Below are positions 1 through 6,630 of a stretch of 6,996 bases of DNA, piece after piece (within the stretch, counting starts at the first letter, position 1; each line of letters opens with the position of its first letter). The position numbers and the translations under genes were made by a program. Where the stretch lies: assembly GCA_037439425.1 (NCBI GenBank), contig JBBIWA010000128.1, positions 1 to 6,996 of the forward strand. Direction: 5' to 3'. Source of the stretch: JBBIWA01 sp037439425. GTDB lineage: Bacteria; Acidobacteriota; Blastocatellia; RBC074. A model generated the notes under the pieces. That model was not told the origin of the DNA, did not search any database, and worked only from the letters and a program-made list of their open reading frames with translations.

Positions 1-1410
1 CTAACGGGAGACTTTCCACAGCAGTGACGGGGTGTGAGCCTTCTCCATCGCCTGGCGGATCCTGGCGACAATCTCCGGATGGTGATCCGCGAGATTGTGT
101 TGTTCGCCTGGATCGTCCTTGAGGTGGTACAACTCCATCGGGCCGCCGAATGGTTTGCAGATGCCCTTCCAATCGCCCATCCGCACAGCTTGCGCGGTGC
201 CGCTTTCGTAAAACTCCCAGTACAGGTACTCGTGCTGCTTTTGCGCCTGGCCCAGGATGGCTGGCAGAAAGCTGATGCCATCAATGCCGTCAGGCGACTT
301 GACGCCCGCCAGCTCTGCCGCTGTCGGCAAGAAGTCAGTGAAGTAACCTACGTGGTGTGAGACGGCGCCAGCAGGGGCTTTGCCAGGCCAGCGCACAATC
401 ATTGGCACACGAATGCCACCTTCGTAAAGGTCGCGTTTGATTCCGCGCAGGATCCCGTTCGAGTCGAAGAATTCCGGATCGTGCCCCCCTTCGCGATGCG
501 GCCCGTTATCTGAAGAGAAGAAGACAATAGTGCGCTGCTGCAGGCCGCGTTGCCGCAACCGCTCAAGCAAGCGGCCAATGTCACGATCCAGTCGCGTCAC
601 CATCGCGGCAAATCCTTTTTCCGGTGCAGGCCAGTCTTTGTTCTGGTACTCGCCCAGCTCAGGCACCTCCATACCTTCTTGTCTGGCTTCATTGTTAGCG
701 TGCGGAATGGTATAGGCCAGATAGAGGAAGAACGGCTCTTGCCCGGACCGATCAATGAAGGCCAGCGCCTCTTCGGTTAGCAGGTCGTGGCTGTAATCAA
801 CTTTTTGGCTGGCCACCCCCTGACCCACAGACCCTTCGTTCGGCACGACATTGCGCAGCCGGTTGCGCGCTTCGTTGCGAACGAGGAAGCTAGGATAGTA
901 GTTGTGCGCGTGTGTTTGATCCAGATAGCCGAAGAAGTAATCAAAACCTTGCCTGGTTGGAACTCCGGTCGAACCTTCGTGTCCCAGACCCCATTTGCCA
1001 ATCAACCCTGTCCGGTAACCCGCTTGCTTGAGCAATTCAGCGACAGTGAAGTCTTCAGGCCGGAAATTATTTTTGGAATTGCCGCGAATGTAGGTGTGAC
1101 CTGTATGTTGGCCGGTCATCAGCACGCTGCGAGATGGCGCGCAGACAGTCGAGCCAGCATAAAACTGCGTAAAGCGCACCCCTTCAGCTGCCATACGATC
1201 CAGATTCGGCGTCCGGATCTGCCGTTGCCCGTAGCAACTCAAGTCGCCATAGCCCAGATCGTCAGCCAGAATAAAAATGATGTTCGGCTGGTCTTGCCTG
1301 CCTCTCTGCGCTCGCCCTGGGCGTGAAAGCAGTGAGGGCGCTGACACTATCAGGCAGAGGAGAAGTCCAAGCAGGCTGCGCAACAATAGTTGCCGCTTCT
1401 TGCTCTTCAT
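1..1410 (-). CDS. Exported formylglycine-type sulfatase (arylsulfatase A-like, class I)
   Basis: This gene encodes a 469-residue hydrolase that should cleave sulfate esters outside the cytoplasm. A basic start followed by a hydrophobic stretch at about residues 8-28 looks like a Sec signal. The family metal site is visible as ILADDLGYGD (D50, D51) and SSDNGPH (D301, N302). The maturation motif CAPSRSVLMTG at 90-100 supplies C90, which a formylglycine-generating enzyme would oxidise; no such enzyme is encoded in the window. GKWGLG (K139) and IPHA (H237) match other active-site positions, and the C-terminal ELYHLKDDPGEQHNL block is typical of the family. Length is normal and the gene is complete, with its TAG at bases 1-3. 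I chose the ATG at 1410 because AAGGGG lies 7 nt upstream and the signal peptide then starts properly; an in-frame ATG at 1482 would add 24 unlikely residues. The substrate (aryl, carbohydrate or other sulfate) cannot be told from sequence. Confidence 0.93.
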   Translation of the reverse strand: MKSKKRQLLLRSLLGLLLCLIVSAPSLLSRPGRAQRGRQDQPNIIFILADDLGYGDLSCYGQRQIRTPNLDRMAAEGVRFTQFYAGSTVCAPSRSVLMTGQHTGHTYIRGNSKNNFRPEDFTVAELLKQAGYRTGLIGKWGLGHEGSTGVPTRQGFDYFFGYLDQTHAHNYYPSFLVRNEARNRLRNVVPNEGSVGQGVASQKVDYSHDLLTEEALAFIDRSGQEPFFLYLAYTIPHANNEARQEGMEVPELGEYQNKDWPAPEKGFAAMVTRLDRDIGRLLERLRQRGLQQRTIVFFSSDNGPHREGGHDPEFFDSNGILRGIKRDLYEGGIRVPMIVRWPGKAPAGAVSHHVGYFTDFLPTAAELAGVKSPDGIDGISFLPAILGQAQKQHEYLYWEFYESGTAQAVRMGDWKGICKPFGGPMELYHLKDDPGEQHNLADHHPEIVARIRQAMEKAHTPSLLWKVSR

Positions 1411-1417
1411 TTGTTGT

Positions 1418-1424
1418 CCCCTTT
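1418..1424 (-). promoter_or_regulatory. Ribosome binding site of the sulfatase gene
   Basis: On the minus strand AAAGGGG ends 7 nt before the ATG at 1410. It decides in favour of this start over the in-frame ATG at 1482, which would place an extra segment before the signal peptide. Confidence 0.6.
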
Positions 1425-1448
1425 TCCCGAAGAAACCCGCGCCCCAAG

Positions 1449-1475
1449 CTTCTAACAAGATCAGCCATATGTCAA
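1449..1475 (-). promoter_or_regulatory. Candidate sigma70-like promoter for the sulfatase gene
   Basis: A perfect TTGACA (1475-1470, minus strand) is followed after 15 bp by TAGAAG (1454-1449), which matches TATAAT at four of six positions. The spacer is shorter than the usual 17 bp, so this is weak. If real, transcription would begin downstream of the alternative ATG at 1482, in agreement with the start at 1410. The rest of the 203-bp gap (1411-1613) shows no other clear site. Confidence 0.25.
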
Positions 1476-1613
1476 TGCGCATAGTGAGACGATCAAGTGT
1501 TTGACAGGCAGCTATTGAAGAGCTGAATCAACCCACACAACATTGGTAGATTGCAAACCTGCTTTTTTGTTTCCCGCCTCGCACTATTTGCACAGATCGA
1601 AAAGTCTTCTCGC

Positions 1614-2921
1614 TTATCGCGCTTCACCGAGTTTGCTTTTGGCCTGGCTGATGCTGTAGTCGAGCCAGCCGCGCTCATTGCTGTTGCGCGAGCGCTCGCG
1701 CAATTGCTCAAGCGCCTTGAGCCGCGCTTCAAGCGCGAGCCGGTGATTGGGAGCCGCGGCCAACACCACCTCGGTCAGATGCAACGTTTCGACCGATCGG
1801 CCCTCCTGCGCGCGCTCCAGCGCCAGTTTGGCCACTGCTTCAGGGCCGCCAGCCAGTTTAACCAGGTCAGGATAGATCACCGCCACGGGCAGCTCATACA
1901 TCGTTGCCGGATTCAGGTCGAACCAACCGACATAGCCTTCGTAGATGCCGCGGATAGACCAGCTCAGCTTGCCATAGCTTTCACCCACATCGAGCGCGGC
2001 TGGTAGTTTGATTTCGCGCATCAAGCTCCAGACATCTTTGCCTGCGTTCATGCCTTTGACGGTCTCATCATGCACATACTGAATCGCATCGCGATAGCGC
2101 GTGAGCCGTTTGCTAATCTCCGCCTGGCCGTGAATCGGCAGGCCGTGACTGGGCAAGACGATCTCCGGCTTGAGCGCGAGCACCTGGTCAAGCGATTTTA
2201 TGTAATCGAGCGCCCAGCGCGGTTGCGTGCCGCGCAAGGTGTAGATGTTCGGGAACGAGTCGTAATAGTTGTCGCCCACAAACGCTGCTTTGTATTTCGG
2301 AATCCAGACGGTCAGGTGATCGTAGGTCTCGCCGGGCGTGTGATAGATTTCAAAGTTGATCCCACCCAGCTCGAACTCATACTTTTCATCGAAGAGAATC
2401 GTCGGTTCAATCCGCGCGCCGTAGTTGCCAGGCCACGGTCCAGCTTCAGGAATGCGCAGTGCAAACTGAGCAGCATTGCGGCGCGCGTAGAAGCCATTCA
2501 GCCGAGCCTGGTAATGCATAAACTCGACGTGATTCTTCTGCGCAATGATCTCGGTGCCAACTTGTTTCCAGGCGGAGACGCCACCTGTGTGATCGCCGTG
2601 GCCGTGCGTCAGGATGATGTATTTGATCGGCCCGGCATTCTCAGCCTGAAGCAATTGTTTGTGGCGAGCCGCATTGAACGCCATCGAAGTATCAATGATG
2701 ACGTTGCCCGCGCTAGTGGTGACCATAAAGGTGTTGCCGAAGCCAACTGCTTGATAGATGGCTTCGTTGACCCGGAGGGCTTTTTTCTGATCTTGCCCGG
2801 TGCGCAAAAGCGCGGTGGGATTGTCCGGTATGGGTTCTTGCTGAGCCTGCACGTTAACAGCTTTCGTCAGTAACAAGAAGACAAACAAGCTAGCCAGCAG
2901 AGCACTCTTGGTTGATTTCAT
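1614..2921 (-). CDS. Exported metallo-beta-lactamase-fold hydrolase, alkylsulfatase (SdsA1/BDS1)-like, short form
   Basis: This 435-residue protein has a Sec signal (hydrophobic residues about 8-19, probable cleavage after VQA26). An MBL domain spans about 50-262: the zinc motif THGHGDH at 105-111, HTPGET at 194-199, VGDN with D218, and PSHG with H259. The stretch PNIYTLRGTQ at 224-233 resembles the conserved LRG segment of alkylsulfatases. Residues about 285-430, with IRGIYEGYVGWFDLNPA and a helical repeat-like end, match the alkylsulfatase dimerisation domain. Class III alkylsulfatases hydrolyse primary alkyl sulfates with two zinc ions. Those enzymes normally exceed 600 residues and carry a C-terminal SCP2-like domain, which is absent here; the protein stops right after the dimerisation domain. 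An alternative is a related MBL hydrolase with a different substrate. It lies between the amidohydrolase and sulfatase genes on the same strand. Confidence 0.85.
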   Translation of the reverse strand: MKSTKSALLASLFVFLLLTKAVNVQAQQEPIPDNPTALLRTGQDQKKALRVNEAIYQAVGFGNTFMVTTSAGNVIIDTSMAFNAARHKQLLQAENAGPIKYIILTHGHGDHTGGVSAWKQVGTEIIAQKNHVEFMHYQARLNGFYARRNAAQFALRIPEAGPWPGNYGARIEPTILFDEKYEFELGGINFEIYHTPGETYDHLTVWIPKYKAAFVGDNYYDSFPNIYTLRGTQPRWALDYIKSLDQVLALKPEIVLPSHGLPIHGQAEISKRLTRYRDAIQYVHDETVKGMNAGKDVWSLMREIKLPAALDVGESYGKLSWSIRGIYEGYVGWFDLNPATMYELPVAVIYPDLVKLAGGPEAVAKLALERAQEGRSVETLHLTEVVLAAAPNHRLALEARLKALEQLRERSRNSNERGWLDYSISQAKSKLGEAR

Positions 2922-2926
2922 CTGCA

Positions 2927-2932
2927 CCTCCT
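2927..2932 (-). promoter_or_regulatory. Strong ribosome binding site of the MBL-fold hydrolase gene
   Basis: A perfect AGGAGG on the minus strand lies 5 nt before the ATG at 2921. It overlaps an in-frame GTG at 2927-2925, so that GTG cannot be the start, and the ATG at 2921 is the right choice. Confidence 0.85.
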
Positions 2933-2943
2933 GGAAAATGTAA

Positions 2944-2964
2944 GGCGAAGCGGTCCGCTTCGCC
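2944..2964 (-). terminator. Near-perfect palindrome between amidohydrolase and MBL genes; possible terminator or leader hairpin
   Basis: Arms GGCGAAGCGG and CCGCTTCGCC flank a single central base, giving at least an 8-bp GC-rich stem with a 5-nt loop. It sits 57 bp after the amidohydrolase stop and about 12 bp upstream of the AGGAGG of the next gene. On the minus strand it is followed by CTTACATTTT, only moderately T-rich, so an intrinsic terminator is possible but not typical. It could instead shape the leader of the MBL gene or be a short repeat. The remaining part of this 100-bp gap shows nothing else clear. Confidence 0.4.
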
Positions 2965-3021
2965 CATGACTTCGCCTCACGATCGGCAATGACCGCCTGA
3001 AGGGGCAGCGGCGGAACTTTA

Positions 3022-4842
3022 TTATTGATGCACGATTCGTCCGCCCACGATCGTATACAACACCTTCACTTTCACCTTCCCTCTTTCATCAATCCAATCA
3101 TATGGTTTGGTCCGAAGCAGATTGGTATCAAGCACAGTGATGTCGGCCAGCTTGCCTTCGGTGATCGTGCCTTTGATGTTCTCCTCAAAGCTTGCGTAGG
3201 CTGAACCCCAGGTGTAAGCTTTGATCGCTTCTTCAATCGTCAAACGTTCAGCCGGGAACCAGCCTTCCGCTGGTGTGCGCTGTACCGTCTGGCGCGTCAC
3301 TGCCGCGTAGAGGCCATAGATCGGATTGATCGGATAGATCGAAGCCGAAGTACCAGGCCAATCGGTGCCAAAGCTCAAGATAGCCCCTTTCTCTTGCAGG
3401 GTCTTGAAGGCATAAGCGCCTTTGCAGCGTTCGTAGCCGATGCGCTCTTCCATCCAGCGCATGTCATCGCTCAAATGAAATGGCTGCACTTCGGCAACCA
3501 CGCCCAGACCTTTAAGCCGATCGAAGTCACGGGGCGCAAAGACCTGCGCATGCACCAGGCGCATCCGGCGGTCGCGCGGGCCATTGGCTTTGGTCATCGC
3601 CTCGATCATATCGAGCATCACCCCAAGGGCTTCATCGCCGATGGCATGCACGGTGACTTGAATGTCAGCAGCATCAGCATTGATCATCATCTGAGTGAAG
3701 GGGCCGCGATTGAGTTCGGTGGGCCGATCAGGGGAGACCCAGGTGAGTGGACGCCAGCGGCCACGATTCTTCTTTTCCGGATCGTTGCTGTAAGGTTCGT
3801 AGAAGCGCGCGGTTGAGGTGCCCATAATCCCGTCAATATGACCTTTGACTGCGCCGAGCCGAATCCAACTGTTGCCCGAGCCGCGCTTGATCCCCAGCGC
3901 CTTCATATCTTCCCAGTGCTCGATTCCGTAGCGGAAATTGACGCGCGCAGTCAGCCGCCCTTCATCCAGCAGTTCATAGTAGATTTGCAGTTGCTCGTGG
4001 TCGGACATATCTTGAAACGAAGTGACACCGGCTTCACGCACCAGGCGCAGTGCCTGTTCAGTCATCAACCGCCGCTTTTGATGGTCAGCTCGGGCCGGGC
4101 CGCCAAGGAATTTGGCTTCCATCTGGCGAGCGTTCTGAAGGCGCATCGTTCCGGTGATGCGCCCGCTGCCATCGCGGACGTGCTCAATACCATCCCCATC
4201 AGGGCTGTAATCAGAAAGTCCGGCGCGCTTGAGTGCTGCCGTGTTGGCAAAATAGTAAGAGTTGTCGAACTTATTAATGAACATCGGCGTCTCGCCAGTG
4301 AGCTGATCAATCAGCTTGCGGTCTGGAAACCACGATTGCTTCTTTGGTCCTGCCTGGCTGGCCCCCATCTCCCACTGCTCATAAGCGCCCCAACCGCCGC
4401 CGCGGATCGGCTCTCCCGGATGTGCGGCTACGTACTGGCGAACCCGCTCGATGAAAGCCTGATCCGTGTGCACATCCATTAACTGGATGTTCCAGAAGAA
4501 ACTGGCTGCGCTGGCAAAATGCACGTGATTGTCATTGAAACCTGGCACCACGAAGCCGCCCTTGAGATCAATTGTCCGCGTGTGGTTGCCTTTCAGCGCC
4601 AGCACCTCAGCATTACTGCCCACCTTGATGATTTTGTCACTGCTGATCGCCACAGCTTCGGCTCTCGGTTTGGCTGGATCCACCGTCCAGACGAAACCGT
4701 TATGCAGAATCAGATCGGGTGGAGCCGGTCGCGTCTGTCTGGCCTTCACTGCACTCGTTGCGGGGAACTGGCTCAAGAGCAATACGAGCAGCAAGCCAGC
4801 AACTAAGACCAAGCTTGAACTAGCGAGTTTCAAACGATTCAT
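3022..4842 (-). CDS. Exported amidohydrolase family 3 (YtcJ-like) metal-dependent hydrolase
   Basis: The 606-residue product belongs to the amidohydrolase superfamily, whose TIM-barrel enzymes use bound metal to hydrolyse amide or related C-N bonds. An N-terminal signal or anchor (hydrophobic about 9-24) precedes the usual small beta-sandwich (LILHNGFVWTVDP, 44-56). Metal and catalytic motifs appear in order: PGFNDNHVHF with H106 and H108, VKGHIDG with K333, VHAIGD with H399, RLVHAQ with H431, and FGTDWP with D494. The C-terminal GTITEGKLADITVLD at 558-572 is the typical return strand. Order and length fit YtcJ-like proteins, most of which have unknown substrates. The ATG at 4842 was chosen because GGAGGAGGG lies just upstream and the signal peptide begins there; an in-frame ATG at 4926 would add 28 residues encoded across palindromic repeats. 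It lies 102 bp after the winged-helix gene and 100 bp before the MBL gene. Confidence 0.9.
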   Translation of the reverse strand: MNRLKLASSSLVLVAGLLLVLLLSQFPATSAVKARQTRPAPPDLILHNGFVWTVDPAKPRAEAVAISSDKIIKVGSNAEVLALKGNHTRTIDLKGGFVVPGFNDNHVHFASAASFFWNIQLMDVHTDQAFIERVRQYVAAHPGEPIRGGGWGAYEQWEMGASQAGPKKQSWFPDRKLIDQLTGETPMFINKFDNSYYFANTAALKRAGLSDYSPDGDGIEHVRDGSGRITGTMRLQNARQMEAKFLGGPARADHQKRRLMTEQALRLVREAGVTSFQDMSDHEQLQIYYELLDEGRLTARVNFRYGIEHWEDMKALGIKRGSGNSWIRLGAVKGHIDGIMGTSTARFYEPYSNDPEKKNRGRWRPLTWVSPDRPTELNRGPFTQMMINADAADIQVTVHAIGDEALGVMLDMIEAMTKANGPRDRRMRLVHAQVFAPRDFDRLKGLGVVAEVQPFHLSDDMRWMEERIGYERCKGAYAFKTLQEKGAILSFGTDWPGTSASIYPINPIYGLYAAVTRQTVQRTPAEGWFPAERLTIEEAIKAYTWGSAYASFEENIKGTITEGKLADITVLDTNLLRTKPYDWIDERGKVKVKVLYTIVGGRIVHQ

Positions 4843-4846
4843 CAGA

Positions 4847-4856
4847 CCCTCCTCCT
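4847..4856 (-). promoter_or_regulatory. Strong ribosome binding site of the amidohydrolase gene
   Basis: AGGAGGAGGG on the minus strand ends 4 nt before the ATG at 4842, which supports that start over the in-frame ATG at 4926. Confidence 0.8.
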
Positions 4857-4862
4857 GGGAGC

Positions 4863-4879
4863 GCACGCATCTTGCGTGC
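4863..4879. repeat. Short palindromic element, copy 1 (GCACGCA stem)
   Basis: GCACGCA pairs perfectly with TGCGTGC around a 3-nt loop. It lies about 20 bp upstream of the amidohydrolase start, just before the ribosome binding site. It resembles, in opposite orientation, the palindrome at 4915-4932. The pair looks like two inverted copies of one small REP-like element, but could also fold as leader hairpins. Confidence 0.5.
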
Positions 4880-4914
4880 TCATCTTCGTCAAGTAACCTA
4901 TTACTGCAGACCGA

Positions 4915-4932
4915 GCACGCTCGCAAGCGTGC
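4915..4932. repeat. Short palindromic element, copy 2 (GCACGCT stem)
   Basis: GCACGCT pairs perfectly with AGCGTGC around a 4-nt loop. The flanks GAG on the left and GCCTC on the right resemble the reverse complement of the element at 4863-4879. It lies 12 bp after the stop codon of the winged-helix gene. Confidence 0.5.
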
Positions 4933-4944
4933 GCCTCCAGCTCT

Positions 4945-5781
4945 TCATCTTGCTTCGCCCAGCGAAGCAAGACGTGAATCGAGATCGGAAAGTTGGTAAG
5001 TGCCTGGTTTGACCCTGAGGGCGAAGCCTTCAGCTACCAACGCCTGATTGCCGCGCCCGGCTGCGGGCCGCGAAAGACCGGTGACTCTGGCCAGCTCACC
5101 TGGCACGGTCATCCCGGCGCCCTCAAGAAAGCAGCGAGCAATCTCACGTAGCGCTATCTGGGAATCAATCTTTTGGGCCAATTGTTCGGGGAAGCGGCCT
5201 TCAGCCAGCGTCCAGATGTAGGTGAACTTCGGGACATAGACCACTTCGCTCGGAATGACGATCATCGCAGCTTGCAGCTCATCCAATGCCTGGTTGAACT
5301 GCTTGCGGTCAGTGATGCCAGAGGCCCGGCGCAGGTCGCTTGTAGCCATCTCCCATTCCTTGCGCAACACTTTCAGAATGGCAAGCGCATCGCGGCTCAG
5401 CCGACTCTTTTCTTGATTTTTACGCACGCCCCAGATAGCGAAGAAGTATGGAATCATGCGCGGCGCTAAAAACATCGCCCGCCCGCGCGCCAGCTTACCG
5501 TAGTAGGTTTGCCCGCGCCGCACAATTTCGTCTTTCAGTAGCCAGGTGAGCGAACTCTCCGGGTCCTTTTGCACCTGGCGCGGCAGGATCGCATCGCGCC
5601 GGCCACAGACGGTAATGTAAAGCGATGGGCCAGACTGGCGCGCATCGGTCAGGGTGGCTGCAAAGCCGACGCGCTCGATGAAGCGTTCGGCTTGCGGCGC
5701 AGTCTCGACCCGCAAAGTCGGATCGCGGTGCCAGGTCCGGTCACGATAAGCTTCTATCTCCAGGGGCAACGAGTTCGGCAT
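4945..5781 (-). CDS. Winged-helix DNA-binding protein, possibly AlkZ/YcaQ-related
   Basis: This 278-residue cytoplasmic protein has no signal peptide or membrane segment. Residues about 28-115 contain a LTWLLKDEIVRRG-QTYYGKLARGR block and IPYFFAIWG. Residues about 128-175 look like a winged helix (ILKVLRKEWEMATSDLRRASG, then a DRKQFNQALDELQ recognition region), followed by VIPSEVVYVPKFTYIWTLAEGRFPE. A second helical segment (ELARVTGLSRPAAGRGNQALV, 229-249) could be another DNA-binding unit. The pattern recalls proteins annotated as AlkZ-related or YcaQ-like winged-helix DNA glycosylases, but I cannot place the catalytic QxQ/QxD motif with certainty; QVQ at 69-71 is in a different context. It may be a DNA repair protein or a regulator. 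The ATG at 5781 is the first possible start, since an in-frame TGA lies two codons upstream; no good Shine-Dalgarno is visible. It is divergent from the cupin gene. Confidence 0.75.
   Translation of the reverse strand: MPNSLPLEIEAYRDRTWHRDPTLRVETAPQAERFIERVGFAATLTDARQSGPSLYITVCGRRDAILPRQVQKDPESSLTWLLKDEIVRRGQTYYGKLARGRAMFLAPRMIPYFFAIWGVRKNQEKSRLSRDALAILKVLRKEWEMATSDLRRASGITDRKQFNQALDELQAAMIVIPSEVVYVPKFTYIWTLAEGRFPEQLAQKIDSQIALREIARCFLEGAGMTVPGELARVTGLSRPAAGRGNQALVAEGFALRVKPGTYQLSDLDSRLASLGEAR
4948..4972 (-). terminator. 11-bp hairpin at the end of the winged-helix gene
   Basis: A perfect 11-bp stem (TCTTGCTTCGC with GCGAAGCAAGA) closes on a 3-nt loop. It covers the last eight sense codons and touches the TGA stop. 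No T-tract follows on the minus strand, so it is not a standard intrinsic terminator. It may protect the 3' end of the message or slow ribosomes at the stop codon. Confidence 0.4.
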
Positions 5782-5886
5782 CGATCAGTTGATTACAGTT
5801 TCAAGATCGTCCTTCAAGCTGCGCACATTGCATTAATCACACTGCTGGCGTAGAGTCAAGAGCGCGCTAAAGGGATCCGGGATCTT
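5782..5886. promoter_or_regulatory. Divergent intergenic region between winged-helix and cupin genes
   Basis: This 105-bp gap must carry the promoters of both divergent genes. For the plus strand, TTGCAT (5828-5833) and TAGAGT (5851-5856) are separated by exactly 17 bp, a weak sigma70-like match. Small palindromes lie next to both starts: ATCA-GT-TGAT at 5784-5793 near the winged-helix ATG, and GATCC-G-GGATC at 5874-5884, ending 2 nt before the cupin ATG. The latter occupies the ribosome-binding region. Whether the winged-helix protein binds here is unknown. Confidence 0.4.
5828..5856 (+). promoter_or_regulatory. Candidate promoter of the cupin gene
   Basis: TTGCAT, a 17-bp spacer and TAGAGT match the sigma70 consensus at three and four of six positions. 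The spacing is ideal, and the distance to the ATG at 5887 would give a leader of about 25 nt. The match is too weak to be certain. Confidence 0.25.
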
Positions 5887-6405
5887 ATGAGCGAGAAGCG
5901 ACTTCAGACCATAGACGGGGGGTTGCTCGATGAGTTGATCAAACGGGCGCAGGCGTCACCACGACGGCGCGCGATTCACTGTCTGCACAGCGGTGATTGG
6001 GAGCACGCGCATCGCATGCTCAATGCGCTGGTGGTTGGTACCTACGTGCGTCCGCATCGTCACGCCAGCGATTACCAGAGCGAAAGCTTTATCGTATTGC
6101 GTGGGCGACTAGCGCTGCTGATCTTCGATGAGAGCGGGCAAGTAGACACCGTCGTGAGCCGCGTGCTTTCAGCCGCTGAAGGCTGTTTGGGAATAGACCT
6201 GCCGCCGCGCGTCTGGCATAGCCTGGTCGCGCTCGAAGACACGGTGATCTATGAGGTGAAAGGGCATCCCGCAGGCGGTTATGTGGCGGAGCGCGATAAA
6301 GACTTTGCTCCCTGGTCTCCAGCGGAAGATTCACCCGAAACCGCCGCCTATCTCCGTGAGCTGGAGCAAGCAGCCCGATCGCTGGAAGAGAGGAAGAGGC
6401 TGTGA
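5887..6405 (+). CDS. WbuC-like cupin-fold metalloprotein
   Basis: This 172-residue cytoplasmic protein is a single cupin barrel. The first metal motif is YVRPHRH (H57, H59) followed by E66 in QSESFIVLRG, and the second is PPRVWHSLVAL with H111. EVKGHPAGGYVAERDKDFAPWSPAE at about 123-147, read as two adjoining pieces EVKGHPAGG and YVAERDKDFAPWSPAE, matches the end of WbuC-family proteins, whose members bind metal and often lie near O-antigen or sugar genes. No sugar genes are nearby here. Its reaction is unknown; it may be a sugar or small-molecule isomerase or binding protein. The C-terminal 25 residues form a charged helix. The ATG at 5887 has only a weak AGGG 12 nt upstream. The gene stands alone on the plus strand, divergent from the winged-helix gene. 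Confidence 0.85.
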   Translation: MSEKRLQTIDGGLLDELIKRAQASPRRRAIHCLHSGDWEHAHRMLNALVVGTYVRPHRHASDYQSESFIVLRGRLALLIFDESGQVDTVVSRVLSAAEGCLGIDLPPRVWHSLVALEDTVIYEVKGHPAGGYVAERDKDFAPWSPAEDSPETAAYLRELEQAARSLEERKRL

Positions 6406-6527
6406 ATTCGCCCATGAGCTCGCAATGGGAGCTTGCCAGAGTATTCAAGAAAATGTTTCGCTCCCAGCAGGCGCATCTCGAGCTCACCGTTTTTGCCCGG
6501 CCAGTTCGTTGAGAAAAGATGAGCGCG

Positions 6528-6547
6528 GTGGGTGCGCGCCCACCCAC
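6528..6547. repeat. Hairpin, 7-bp GC-rich stem
   Basis: GTGGGTG pairs perfectly with CACCCAC around a 6-nt loop, about 120 bp after the cupin stop. A second small stem (ACTCA-gag-TGAGT, 6546-6558) overlaps its right arm, so the two are mutually exclusive. No T-run follows, so it is not a classic terminator, though it could end or stabilise the cupin transcript. Confidence 0.4.
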
Positions 6548-6585
6548 TCAGAGTGAGTTGCCCCGCATTCTTTAGTTCGAAGATA

Positions 6586-6625
6586 CCACGGCCTTGCGCC
6601 GTGGAGTTTCACGATCCTGGCTACC
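6586..6625 (-). repeat. REP-like hairpin element, inverted full copy
   Basis: CCACGGC-cttgc-GCCGTGG forms a perfect 7-bp hairpin, followed by AGTTTCACG and TGGCTACCA. Read on the minus strand it has the same order as the direct copies further on: GTAGCCA, then CGTGAAACT, then the CCACGGC hairpin with loop GCAAG. It is therefore an inverted copy of the same family. Confidence 0.75.
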
Positions 6626-6630
6626 AAATC

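Noticed and set aside
787..1326. Plus-strand frame of 179 codons opposite the sulfatase
   Set aside because: It is a shadow of the sulfatase reading frame, with no domain and no upstream ribosome binding site, while the minus strand shows all sulfatase motifs.
1501..1530. Plus-strand TTGACA as a promoter
   Set aside because: No acceptable -10 box follows and no plus-strand gene lies downstream.
2070..2873. Plus-strand frame of 267 codons opposite the MBL gene
   Set aside because: It is antisense to a gene with clear zinc-binding motifs and has no recognisable features; long antisense frames are common in GC-rich codon usage.
3838..4482. Plus-strand frame of 214 codons opposite the amidohydrolase
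   Set aside because: It is antisense to a well-supported gene and carries no motif.
4843..4926. N-terminal extension of the amidohydrolase (start at 4926)
   Set aside because: The extension is encoded by palindromic repeat DNA, and the AGGAGGAGGG site and signal peptide both support the ATG at 4842.
6281..6556. Plus-strand frame overlapping the end of the cupin gene
   Set aside because: It overlaps the cupin gene in another frame and runs into palindromic intergenic DNA, without domain or ribosome binding site.
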